Source of the DNA: Galbibacter kalidii | Lineage (GTDB): Bacteria > Bacteroidota > Bacteroidia > Flavobacteriales > Flavobacteriaceae | Assembly (NCBI RefSeq): GCF_026241135.1 | Contig: NZ_JAPFGA010000008.1 | Location: 111,941-175,940 of the forward strand | Direction: 5' to 3' | Length of the DNA: 64,000 nucleotides | In this document: one piece after another, positions 55,445 through 64,000 of the stretch | Layout of the letters: each line of letters begins with the position of its first letter | How positions within the stretch are numbered: the stretch's first letter is position 1 | Notes under the pieces: model-generated | Told to the model about the DNA's origin: nothing | Seen by the model: only the letters and a program-made list of their open reading frames with translations | The model's database searches: none | Position numbers and translations under genes: made by a program

Positions 55445-56570
55445 CCTGGATAACATATCAAGCACAAAAAAGGAAAAGCTTAATACCTCTTCCGATATCA
55501 ACTCGCTTTTAAAGAAAGAGATCAACCTGTTTGGGACTAAGTTTTCGAATAAGCAAAAAGAAGGCTTCTATACTGAACTCAGTGTGTTGCTTAAGGCAGG
55601 GATTTCCTTAAAAGATGCCTTGGTGATTATTTATGAAAATGAAAAGAAGAAACCGCTTCAAACTTTTTTTAAAAATATAATAGACAATATTGTCGCCGGG
55701 AACAGTTTTTCCGGTGTGATAAAAGAGGTAAAGGAATTTTCTGAATATGAATTCCATTCATTAAAGATAGGGGAGGAGACAGGGATGCTGGCTGAAATTA
55801 CAGAAGAACTGGGTGTCTTTTTTATGAAAAAAAATGAACAGCGCCGTAAGCTGATAGCAGCTTTGACATACCCCGCGATTATATTGACCACGGCAGTTGC
55901 AGTGGTTGTGTTTATGTTACGGCTTGTAGTGCCCATGTTCCATGATATTTTTTCACAAAACCAAGTAGAATTGCCATGGGTGACCAAAATGATTATCAAA
56001 CTATCTGCCCTTGTCGAAGACTACGGATGGTTTTTTATACTATTTTTCATATTGATTATCGTGGTATGGAAAATGATATCCAAAAAAACAGTGTATAAGA
56101 AGTGGAGGGATATCATCCTGCTTAAAATTCCTTTTATCGGTCCTTTTTACAAGAATGTATACCTGTCCCAGTTTACCCAGGCTGTAGCCTTGCTGACGTT
56201 TTCCAAAGTTCCTGTGGTGAACAGCATACAACTCGTGGAAAAAATGATTGATTTTTACCCCCTTCAACAGGCATTAAAAAATGTGGAAAATGATATTCTA
56301 AAAGGGAGTAGCCTAAGTCAGAGTTTAAAAAACACTTCTTTATTTGACAATAAGATGATCTCCTTGGTAAAAGTAGCCGAAGAAACCAACCAGACCGAAT
56401 TGATCTTTCAAAAGCTTCATCAGCAATATACTATAGAGGTGGACCAAAAATCAAAAGTGCTGTCCACGATCATGGAACCCTTTATCATTTTGGCCGTTGG
56501 GATTATCGTAGGGGTTATTTTAATAGCCATGTACCTCCCGATGTTTAAATTAAGCAGTGTGTTGGGGTAA
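55434..56570 (+). CDS. Type II secretion/type IV pilus inner-membrane platform protein (GspF/PilC)
   Basis: 378 residues in two repeats of the T2SSF domain. Marks: YTELSVLLKAGISLKDAL, LKIGEETGMLAEITEELG, LIAALTYPAIILTTAVAVVV, and the second copy with SQFTQAVALLTFSKVPVVNS and VKVAEETNQTELIFQKL; three membrane helices in total, the last near the C-terminus. It couples an ATPase to pseudopilus assembly; no ATPase gene is in this window. Confidence 0.92.
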   Translation: MAFDLDNISSTKKEKLNTSSDINSLLKKEINLFGTKFSNKQKEGFYTELSVLLKAGISLKDALVIIYENEKKKPLQTFFKNIIDNIVAGNSFSGVIKEVKEFSEYEFHSLKIGEETGMLAEITEELGVFFMKKNEQRRKLIAALTYPAIILTTAVAVVVFMLRLVVPMFHDIFSQNQVELPWVTKMIIKLSALVEDYGWFFILFFILIIVVWKMISKKTVYKKWRDIILLKIPFIGPFYKNVYLSQFTQAVALLTFSKVPVVNSIQLVEKMIDFYPLQQALKNVENDILKGSSLSQSLKNTSLFDNKMISLVKVAEETNQTELIFQKLHQQYTIEVDQKSKVLSTIMEPFIILAVGIIVGVILIAMYLPMFKLSSVLG

Positions 56571-56739
56571 ACGTAACTTCTTGTTCTACGAATAAAAAAA
56601 GGGATATGGAAGCCCTATTCTCAAAATTTTTTTTAATTTTTTGTTAAAATTTAAGAAAATTTTATATATTAGAGCTTAAATACATGGTTTAGCATTCCCT
56701 CATTCTAAATTTTGTAACCTAAAAACCTGGCAACCTACT

Positions 56740-57780
56740 ATGATTGCACATCTTCATGTAAAGGATATCTTCATATTCCTTTTCATCACAATTATATATA
56801 CGGGGGCATATGCCCAGAAACAATATCCCGAAAATTTAAGCCCGGATCAAATTGATATAGGTTTGTATTACCAGTGGGGACCGGGAGCCAATAATTCCGG
56901 TTATGGTTGGAGCTATCCCTATGGTACCAAATTGACACTTAATGGAAGCGCTTATAGGAATTTTGAATTGCTGGTGACCCATTATCCATATGGCAAGCTC
57001 AAGCTGCGTCAATGGTCTCCGGACAATCAATGGACGACTTGGCGGAATATACCTATCGCTGATGAGAATGGAAACATTGGGTTAGGCATTGACAATCCCG
57101 AAGCTAGGTTAGATATATACAGTGAAATGCGCATCAGCAGTAGAAATGAAAGGGACAATACATACTTGAGAATTAACCGCGGAAGTTCAGGGAGGGACCG
57201 TGCGGTAGTTTCTTTCGGACAAGGAAACCAATATAAATGGCATGTAGGGCTTTTGTATAGGGGCGGTGCTGCGAATTCAGATTTTTTTATAAGCCAACAA
57301 AGTGAAATTAGGGATGGTAATGGAAATTATGTGCATACCCCAGATTTTACGATCAAACAAAATGGTAACATAGGAATCGGTACTGAAAACCCGGATGCTA
57401 GATTAACCGTTGTAGGTGATGTTCATGCCCAAGAAGTCAAAGTAGACCTAAACGGAGCGGTTGCTCCCGATTATGTGTTTAAGGAGGATTACGAACTTAA
57501 AACTTTGGAAGAAGTTAAGAGGTTTATTCAAAGTGAAGGTCATTTACCCAATATCCCTTCGGCAAATGAAATGGAAGAAGAGGGAATCAACCTCAAGGCA
57601 ATGAACCTGAAGCTTCTGGAGAAAATCGAAGAATTGACTTTGTATGCCATAGAGCAGCACAAGACGAATGATCAACAAAGTAAATTCATCAAAACACTTT
57701 TGTCCAGACTTGAAAAACTCGAAAAACAGAATATTGAATTAAGTGAACAGATTGAATCAATAAAAAAGAAAATAAAATGA
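56740..57780 (+). CDS. Secreted fibre-like protein, paralogue C
   Basis: 346 residues with signal peptide (ending GAYAQ), a pyocin-knob-like head (LTLNGSAYRNFELLVTHYPY, KLRQWSPDNQWTTWRNI), two GIG.NP repeats and the shared C-terminal block (VDLNGAVAPDYVFKEDYELK, GHLPNIPSANEMEEEGI) with a long coiled coil. The stop overlaps the next start (ATGA). Confidence 0.8.
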   Translation: MIAHLHVKDIFIFLFITIIYTGAYAQKQYPENLSPDQIDIGLYYQWGPGANNSGYGWSYPYGTKLTLNGSAYRNFELLVTHYPYGKLKLRQWSPDNQWTTWRNIPIADENGNIGLGIDNPEARLDIYSEMRISSRNERDNTYLRINRGSSGRDRAVVSFGQGNQYKWHVGLLYRGGAANSDFFISQQSEIRDGNGNYVHTPDFTIKQNGNIGIGTENPDARLTVVGDVHAQEVKVDLNGAVAPDYVFKEDYELKTLEEVKRFIQSEGHLPNIPSANEMEEEGINLKAMNLKLLEKIEELTLYAIEQHKTNDQQSKFIKTLLSRLEKLEKQNIELSEQIESIKKKIK

Positions 57781-58868
57781 TTAAAAAATTACTTTCAGTC
57801 ATATTTTGCATAGTATCGGGCTATGGCTTTTCGCAGACAAATACTTTCCCGAATTCCGGGAATGTAGGTGTTGGAACTTCAAGCCCCCAAACCAAGCTCC
57901 ACATATATAAAGGAAACTCAGGAGGGAGTATACATTACATGTCAGATATTGTTATAGAAGACAATGATAATGGGATGATCAATATCCTAACCCCAGATAC
58001 TAAAAATGGATACTATGGATTTGCTGACCAGGATGATAATTTCGTAGGTGGGATTCAATATAATCACCCCAATGATGAAATGTATTTCAGGGTAAACAAC
58101 CATGGTGGCAACAATGCGGATATGGTTATAAAGAAAAATGGTTTTATAGGAATTGGCACAACAACACCAGAGTACAGATTACATGTTTCTACGGGGGTTA
58201 GGTTTAGAAGGACAGCAATCAGTACGATATCTGCCAGTGCCGAGAATAGTTGGGTCAGGGACACATGGCTGACCGGGAATAACAACCCTCCCAAATGGAA
58301 CCAGTCAACTGCACGATGGGAAAGATCATCAGGTGTTTATAATGATATAGGGGGAATTATGTGGCAGGACGAAGGCACCTATTTTATAAGGGAAAAAGCC
58401 GGTACTCAAACTGAATACACAAATAGTGAATTGCTCAACAAGGCTTTTTTGTTTTCTGATATGTTTACCGGGAATATCGGCATAGGGACGAACAATCCTG
58501 GGAGTTGGAAACTAGCAGTCAACGGAAAAATCCGAGCCAAAGAAATCAAAGTCGATACAGATTGGAGCGACTTCGTTTTTGAAGAGACCTATACACTTCC
58601 ATCGCTTGAAGATGTAGAACAACACATCAAGGAAAAAGGACACCTAAAGGATATCCCATCAGCCAAAGAAGTAGAGGAAAACGGGATCTATCTAGGGGAG
58701 ATGGACGCTAAGTTGTTGCAGAAAATAGAGGAGTTGACGCTTTATACCATAGCACAGCAAAAAATGATAAAAGAGCAACAAGAACTCCTGAAGCAGCAGG
58801 AAAAAAACTTTGCAAAAATAATTGCAGGACTAAAGGAAGAAATAGACACAATAAAGAATAAAAAATGA
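57777..58868 (+). CDS. Secreted fibre-like protein, paralogue D
   Basis: 363 residues with signal peptide (ending GFSQ). Head with GVGTSSPQTKLHIYKGNSGG and a second IGTTTPEYRLHVSTG, then a diverged C-terminal block (VDTDWSDFVFEETYTLPSLE, GHLKDIPSAKEVEENGIYLG) and coiled coil. Overlaps the previous and following genes by ATGA. Confidence 0.8.
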   Translation: MIKKLLSVIFCIVSGYGFSQTNTFPNSGNVGVGTSSPQTKLHIYKGNSGGSIHYMSDIVIEDNDNGMINILTPDTKNGYYGFADQDDNFVGGIQYNHPNDEMYFRVNNHGGNNADMVIKKNGFIGIGTTTPEYRLHVSTGVRFRRTAISTISASAENSWVRDTWLTGNNNPPKWNQSTARWERSSGVYNDIGGIMWQDEGTYFIREKAGTQTEYTNSELLNKAFLFSDMFTGNIGIGTNNPGSWKLAVNGKIRAKEIKVDTDWSDFVFEETYTLPSLEDVEQHIKEKGHLKDIPSAKEVEENGIYLGEMDAKLLQKIEELTLYTIAQQKMIKEQQELLKQQEKNFAKIIAGLKEEIDTIKNKK

Positions 58869-59144
58869 GAAAACATTACTTTTTATATCTCTTGATACCG
58901 ACAGTCAATGGAGATATTCATGCTAAAGAGATCAAAGTTGACTTAAATGGTGCTGTTGTACCAGATTATGTTTCTGGGGAGGACAATGAATTACATTCTT
59001 CGGAAGAAATACAGGCCCATATTAAGGAAAAAAGGCATTACTTCTACTAAATAAATAGAAGAAGAAGGGATTAATCTTAAAAGAATAAATTTAAAAGTTA
59101 TTGGAAAAGTTGTAACATCAGCAATTAAAGTAAAATTAGGATAA
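58865..59144 (+). pseudogene. Decayed fibre-like gene, paralogue E
   Basis: Starts MRKHYFLYLLIPTVNGDIHA, joining a signal-peptide start directly to the C-terminal block, without a head. The first frame ends at 59050 after KEKRHYFY. The same block resumes in another frame from about 59057 (EEEGINLKRINLKVIGKV) and ends at 59144. Loss of the head plus a frameshift indicate a broken gene. Confidence 0.75.
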
Positions 59145-59182
59145 AAACTATAATTATTTAACCAAACCAAAAAACTTTACTT

Positions 59183-62100
59183 ATGAAAAGAATCTTACTA
59201 GGGTTTCTATTGATAAATAGTTGCCTTTACGGGCAAATCAATATTGAACTTCCCAATTTGAGTCCTACATCACCAACAGCCTATCAATTCACAAAATATG
59301 GTGAAGTAGAAGTTAATGAATCTACGGGAACCGTAAATCCTGTTATTCCCATCCATACCTTTCAGACTGGAGAAATAGAAATCCCCATTGTACTGAATTA
59401 TTCGGGTAATGGGGTAAAAGTAGCTCAGGAACCTACCTGGGCAGGGATAAACTGGAACCTTACTCCCGGAGGGGTTATTACCAGGCAGGTAAGAGATGAG
59501 ATCGACGAAAAAACTGCGGCTTCCAAGAAAAAATATTATACGACAAGTGAACTGGATAATATGGAAGGAGCCTATCAATACAATAATTCAGGGACTGAGT
59601 GGTACACTGAACTTTATGCCATTGCCAATCCGTTGAGTGATATTGATTCAGAGGTGGATATTTTCAATTATAATTTTTTGGGATATTCCGGCAGTTTTTA
59701 TCTTGATGAAGATTTGAACACCCATTTGATTAAGTATGACAAGGAATTGGATATTTCTTTTCAATACATGCAGAATAATAAAAGCATAATCGTGATTAAA
59801 ACCCCGGAAGGAGATAGTTACTTTTTTGGTGGGCCGGATGCTTCAGAATCTTCTAGAACCTGGGCTAACAACGGAAGTGGGTCTACCGTAGGTATAGAAT
59901 ATGCCCAGAATGCTTTTTACCTCTATAGGATTTCACCATACAACGGGGGCACAATAAACTTTGAATATGAACAGGTTAATTCTGGAGGATATACAAACTA
60001 TGTGATTGATAAACAGGAACTTTTGGCGAAATATATAGGGAGTGAGAGTAATTGTGGAGGAGGAGCCCCGACCTATAAACGTGAAACACCGAGGGACATT
60101 TATCTCGATATAGAATCTCTGGTGGTGTTGAAAAAAATAACCTCAACTTTTAGTAATACCTACGTGGAATTTTCTTCTTCCCAATTGGGAAATAGAAAAC
60201 GGAAGCTTCAGAATGTTTTTATTAGGGATGTCAATACTGATATTTTAAAGAAAGTCGAGTTGCAATACCTCACGATCGATACAGAAAGTAATTTTTCTGA
60301 AAATCGTTTTTTTCTTCAAAAAGTTGATTTCTATGATAAAGACCTTTCAAAAGTTTATGGCTATCAAATGGAGTACAATTCGCCTGAAGAACTACCATCC
60401 AAGCGATCATATGCCCGGGATTACGGAGGATATTATAATGGGATCGAAAGCAATGAAACCCTATTACCTATACATCCATTTTTTAAGGGTGCAGGATCGC
60501 TGGCAAATAGGGAGGTAAGCTTTTATGATATGCGATATGGCTCTTTATCTAAAATTACCTATCCGACAGGAGGATATTCGGTTTTTGAGTATGAAGTCCC
60601 TGTTATAGATTATATAAGTCAGGTTGATGAAAGTACCGCCTTCGTCTATCATAATGACCCTGCCAGAAATGGAGAAAGTAAATATCAGGATTTTTTGCGT
60701 TATCAGGGAAATGGAGTATTTTATTTGGAAGCCGGACAGGTAATTCCGGTGCATTTGACGGCCACCACTGTTGGGGATTTGAATAGTTATAATAAAATTA
60801 CAATTACCGCTATGCAAACCTTAGGAGGGGAAGGTGATATTTTATATTCCATGGGAATAGGAAACCCAGAAAATTCTACAAAAAATTACGATCAAAGTTT
60901 TTCGATAGAAATTCAGGAAACCGGTAACTATCACTTTCAGTTGAGTCTTGATTTACATGATACTGCTATAAATGACCAAACATTAAACATAAATGCCAGT
61001 GTTGGGATGGAAATTCCCAATGGAACGTTAGAACCTGTATACTTTCCGTCGCTAAGAATTAAGAATATCAGGACGTATAGCCCTGAAAAGAACGAACCTT
61101 ATATTGTACGATATTATTATAATAAGAAAGAGAACATAAGTACTGAGGTTAATTCATTAGTAAATAAACCAACATATATCTATGAAACTGCAACGGATGT
61201 AAGTTGTGGAGGACTCCTTTATGACACGAATTATTTTAGACATCTTACCGCCAATGCATTGAATAATGTTTATGGGGATGATACCGGGAAGATACTTTAT
61301 CCTTATGTCACAATTAGTTATGGAGGTTATGATTTTGAGCAGGGTGGAAAGGAATTGTGGTTTAATGCAAATTCGGAAGGAGCTCCCAGACCATATATAG
61401 GTGATATTGAAAGGGAAGTATATTATACCTATGGTGATAATAATACTAGCTATGCTAATTCTGTACTTTCTCAAGAACTGATTTTCAAATATGATAATGC
61501 ACAGGATGAATTTATCCCGTTAAAAAGGACTCGATATTGGTATGGTGGAGTAACAGGAACTCATACCATGCATAATATAAAAACTTCGAGATATGTTTTT
61601 AATTCATTAGGAGCCCCGGATATACGGGATTTTAATTTTGGAACATATGACATATCGTCCAGAAAATATACCCTTAAAAAAGTAGAAACTGAAGATTATC
61701 CGGAAGATAATGGGCAAATGATAAAAAAAATAAAAGAGTTTACTTACTCTTCATATATAGATCGCCCTCTTTCTGTAAAAACAACAGATAGTGAAGGTCT
61801 TGTCGAAGAGAAAAAAATGTTTTACCCCTTGGATGTTAACAGTAAAGACGAATATCTCACTTCTCAAGAAAAAGAATTAATTCTTGATCTTCATCAGCAC
61901 CACCGGATAACAGATCCATATCTTGAGGAAATGTATCGTGATGGAAAACTTCAGGAATCCAGACTTACTGTTTTTTCAAATGAGTGGGTTGAAAACCGGA
62001 TATGGCCCAAGCAGTTAAAAACAGCCAAGACTGGTAATGGGATAATTGGAATAGAAGATTTTAAAAACAGGATAGAATACAGTTATAATTTTTATGGCCG

Positions 62101-62428
62101 TTTACAGTATGTTGCTTTAACAGAAGGATCCACTACCCGATATATGTATAACGCAAACCAACAAGTAGTCCTGAAAATAGAGAATTACGATCCTGCAAAT
62201 ATCGATGATGGTGTGCTCTCTTCATCTCCTTGTTTTGAACAGGATACTTATCCCGGGGCATTAGTTACGAAATATGTATATGACCCGGATAATGATAACC
62301 TGATAAGCATAAAAGACCCTAGATGTTATACTACCTATTATACCTATGATACTTTCAGCCGCCTGCGGTTCATCAAGGACGAGACGGGCAAGCTTTTGGA
62401 AGAATACAAGTACCACTATAAAAACTGA
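59183..62428 (+). CDS. Secreted RHS/YD-repeat-type protein
   Basis: 1081 residues with signal peptide (ending CLYGQ). N-terminal beta region starting INIELPNLSPTSPTAYQFTK, then a region like the N-terminus of many Bacteroidota RHS proteins (IPIVLNYSGNGVKVAQEPTW, WNLTPGGVITRQVRDEI). YD-type repeats occur near the C-terminus (TTYYTYDTFSRLRFIKDETG, YSYNFYGRLQYVALTEGSTT). The last about 80 bases are much richer in G+C than the rest. Possibly a surface protein or the first half of a two-gene RHS system. Confidence 0.8.
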   Translation: MKRILLGFLLINSCLYGQINIELPNLSPTSPTAYQFTKYGEVEVNESTGTVNPVIPIHTFQTGEIEIPIVLNYSGNGVKVAQEPTWAGINWNLTPGGVITRQVRDEIDEKTAASKKKYYTTSELDNMEGAYQYNNSGTEWYTELYAIANPLSDIDSEVDIFNYNFLGYSGSFYLDEDLNTHLIKYDKELDISFQYMQNNKSIIVIKTPEGDSYFFGGPDASESSRTWANNGSGSTVGIEYAQNAFYLYRISPYNGGTINFEYEQVNSGGYTNYVIDKQELLAKYIGSESNCGGGAPTYKRETPRDIYLDIESLVVLKKITSTFSNTYVEFSSSQLGNRKRKLQNVFIRDVNTDILKKVELQYLTIDTESNFSENRFFLQKVDFYDKDLSKVYGYQMEYNSPEELPSKRSYARDYGGYYNGIESNETLLPIHPFFKGAGSLANREVSFYDMRYGSLSKITYPTGGYSVFEYEVPVIDYISQVDESTAFVYHNDPARNGESKYQDFLRYQGNGVFYLEAGQVIPVHLTATTVGDLNSYNKITITAMQTLGGEGDILYSMGIGNPENSTKNYDQSFSIEIQETGNYHFQLSLDLHDTAINDQTLNINASVGMEIPNGTLEPVYFPSLRIKNIRTYSPEKNEPYIVRYYYNKKENISTEVNSLVNKPTYIYETATDVSCGGLLYDTNYFRHLTANALNNVYGDDTGKILYPYVTISYGGYDFEQGGKELWFNANSEGAPRPYIGDIEREVYYTYGDNNTSYANSVLSQELIFKYDNAQDEFIPLKRTRYWYGGVTGTHTMHNIKTSRYVFNSLGAPDIRDFNFGTYDISSRKYTLKKVETEDYPEDNGQMIKKIKEFTYSSYIDRPLSVKTTDSEGLVEEKKMFYPLDVNSKDEYLTSQEKELILDLHQHHRITDPYLEEMYRDGKLQESRLTVFSNEWVENRIWPKQLKTAKTGNGIIGIEDFKNRIEYSYNFYGRLQYVALTEGSTTRYMYNANQQVVLKIENYDPANIDDGVLSSSPCFEQDTYPGALVTKYVYDPDNDNLISIKDPRCYTTYYTYDTFSRLRFIKDETGKLLEEYKYHYKN

Positions 62429-62433
62429 TCCCT

Positions 62434-64000
62434 ATGAAGACCAATACAATATTACCCCTGTTTCTTTTTATTTTCAGCATAACGGCCACGGCCTGGTCCC
62501 AGACCCCGCCGGCGACGGTGGTCAAGCAGGACTATACACTGAACTCCGGTGAGAGCGACAGCTATACGGCCACGCAGAGCATCACCCTGAAGCCCACGAC
62601 GTGGATCAAGGCGGGGAGCAGCTTTTCGGCCAAGGTGGTCCCGGACGCCTATATCAACATCACCTTGAGCAGTACGGAGAACTACATCCTGAACCGGAGC
62701 TACCAAAGGGGGATGACGGGCACCGGCGGGATCCAGCTCAACGGCGACGTGATCGAGAGCGTGACCTATTTCGACGGCCTTGGCCGGGCGAAGCAGCAGG
62801 TGGAGGTAAAAGCCTCCCCGGACAAAAAGGACCTGGTGACCCATATCGGTTACGATGATTTCGGCAGGCAGGACAAGGAGTGGCTTCCGTACAAGAACAC
62901 GGGCACCCCGGGCACCTACCGGGGAGGGGACCAGGAGACGAACACGGGCAACTACTATGCGTCGCGTTACCCGGAGGATATCACCGGCACCGCCCCGAAC
63001 CCGTTTTCCCAGAAGGGCTTTGAGGCCTCACCGCTGAACCGTGTGCTGCAACAGGCGGCGCCGGGCCATGACTGGCGCCTTGGGGGAGGCAGGGAGATCA
63101 AGATGGACTACCAGGCCAATACCGGGACAGAGGTAAAAAGGTACAAGGTAGATATAACGGTCACGACGGCCAACACGATAAAGGTCTATACGCCCTCACT
63201 GGTACTGGACGGGTCATATACAGCAGGGACACTGTACAAGACGGTGACCAAGGACGAGAACTGGAAACCCACCCAGACCTATCTAAAAGATCATACCACG
63301 GAAGAGTTCAAGGACAAACAAGGGCGTGTGGTACTGAAACGTACCTATGACAACAATGCCCCCCACGACACCTATTATGTCTACGACGACTACGGGAACC
63401 TGACGTACGTACTGCCGCCGAAGGCGGAGCCCCACTCGGCAAAGCCGACGGCGACGGAACTGAACGAACTGTGCTACCGGTACCGTTATGACGAACGGAA
63501 CCGTTTGGTGGAGAAAAAGGTACCGGGCAAAGGTTGGGAGTACATTGTGTACAACACCCTGAACCAACCGGTGCTGACCCAGGACACCAAACTGAAGAAC
63601 CAGGGCAAATGGCTGTTCACCAAGTACGATGCCTTTGGGAGGGTGGCCTATACGGGGACCCATAACAGTACAAGCGGCAGGACGGCCCTGCAACAGGCAG
63701 CGAACAACACGACAACCTATGACCAGTACGTGACAAAGACCGGGGCCAACACCTATGCGGGGACGACCGTGTATTATGGCAACGAAGCCATTCCCCAAGG
63801 GATGGCCGAGATACTGACCATCAACTATTACGACAATTACACCTTTGACAAAGCAGGGCTGAGCGTCCCGACCAGTGTACTGGGACAGGCGGTGGACACC
63901 CGTACGAAAGGCCTGGCCACGGGGAGCAAGACCAGGGTGCTGACCACCGACCAGTGGATCACGACCCTCACGGCCTATGACAAAAAGGGCAGGGCGGTCT
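62434..64000 (+). CDS. DUF6443-type RHS protein, 3'-truncated by window edge
   Basis: Open from ATG 62434 to the window end (522 codons); signal peptide MKTNTILPLFLFIFSITATA then WSQ. DUF6443-like start (TLNSGESDSYTATQSITLKP, VTYFDGLGRAKQQVEVKASP) is followed by YD repeats: YDDFGR, YDDYGN, YDERNR, YDAFGR, YDKKGR. Codon use is strongly G+C-ending, unlike all other genes here. The C-terminal toxin or tip domain typical of RHS proteins would lie beyond the window. Confidence 0.9.
   Translation, partial: MKTNTILPLFLFIFSITATAWSQTPPATVVKQDYTLNSGESDSYTATQSITLKPTTWIKAGSSFSAKVVPDAYINITLSSTENYILNRSYQRGMTGTGGIQLNGDVIESVTYFDGLGRAKQQVEVKASPDKKDLVTHIGYDDFGRQDKEWLPYKNTGTPGTYRGGDQETNTGNYYASRYPEDITGTAPNPFSQKGFEASPLNRVLQQAAPGHDWRLGGGREIKMDYQANTGTEVKRYKVDITVTTANTIKVYTPSLVLDGSYTAGTLYKTVTKDENWKPTQTYLKDHTTEEFKDKQGRVVLKRTYDNNAPHDTYYVYDDYGNLTYVLPPKAEPHSAKPTATELNELCYRYRYDERNRLVEKKVPGKGWEYIVYNTLNQPVLTQDTKLKNQGKWLFTKYDAFGRVAYTGTHNSTSGRTALQQAANNTTTYDQYVTKTGANTYAGTTVYYGNEAIPQGMAEILTINYYDNYTFDKAGLSVPTSVLGQAVDTRTKGLATGSKTRVLTTDQWITTLTAYDKKGRAV

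Noticed and set aside
1..64000. CRISPR arrays, tRNA or rRNA genes
   Set aside because: No regularly spaced repeats and no cloverleaf or rRNA-like stretch noticed on reading; only a search tool could exclude them fully.

Overview
The window reads as a chromosomal segment of a Bacteroidota bacterium, most likely a marine or soil Flavobacteriaceae member. Reasons: A+T-rich DNA, scarce Shine-Dalgarno sequences, many SPII lipoproteins, family marks typical of the phylum (DUF4251, DUF5908, DUF6952-like, DUF6443/RHS, PKD and CHAT proteins, 'GIGT..P...L.V.G' fibre-like proteins), and an extracellular contractile injection system (eCIS) whose gene order resembles Bacteroidota clusters. All family names come from reading the translations, not from a database search.

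Layout. 1-6130 is mostly housekeeping: a GH105 hydrolase cut by the window edge, a minus-strand redox operon (peroxiredoxin, thioredoxin, small DUF6952-like protein), a pseudouridine synthase/GNAT pair, a DUF4251 lipoprotein, and a LuxR-type regulator next to the eCIS cluster. 6300-40768 is one co-directional eCIS locus: Pvc16/DUF4255-like terminator, an unknown 440-aa protein, a single sheath gene, two Cys-rich helical unknowns, two tube proteins, a tiny DUF5908 gene, LysM baseplate protein, VgrG-like spike, PAAR tip, gp25, two very large baseplate proteins, tape measure, and a small beta-rich protein. A cargo section follows: a 1804-aa DUF4157 toxin with CHAP-like and HNH-like domains, its probable immunity protein, a vanadium-haloperoxidase-like enzyme, a ParA-like ATPase, and a second DUF4157 protein with a C-terminal HExxxH. 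The cluster closes with the AAA+ ATPase.

40882-49018 holds a minus-strand sigma factor/TPR anti-sigma pair and, divergent from it, two paralogous lipoproteins, a PKD outer-membrane-type protein and a secreted TPR-CHAT protease-like protein. 49537-56570 looks like a small pseudopilus module (lipoproteins, two fibre-like proteins, GspC/PilP-like protein, beta-helix-like protein, two pseudopilins, GspF) without visible ATPase or secretin. 56740-59144 has two more fibre-like genes and a decayed third. 59183-64000 has two RHS/YD-repeat genes; base composition jumps from about 35% to about 60% G+C at about 62,350, inside the end of the first RHS gene.

The most noteworthy items are the eCIS with its unusual cargo set, the roughly 1,365-residue repeat expansion inside one baseplate protein, and the two unexplained proteins between sheath and tube.
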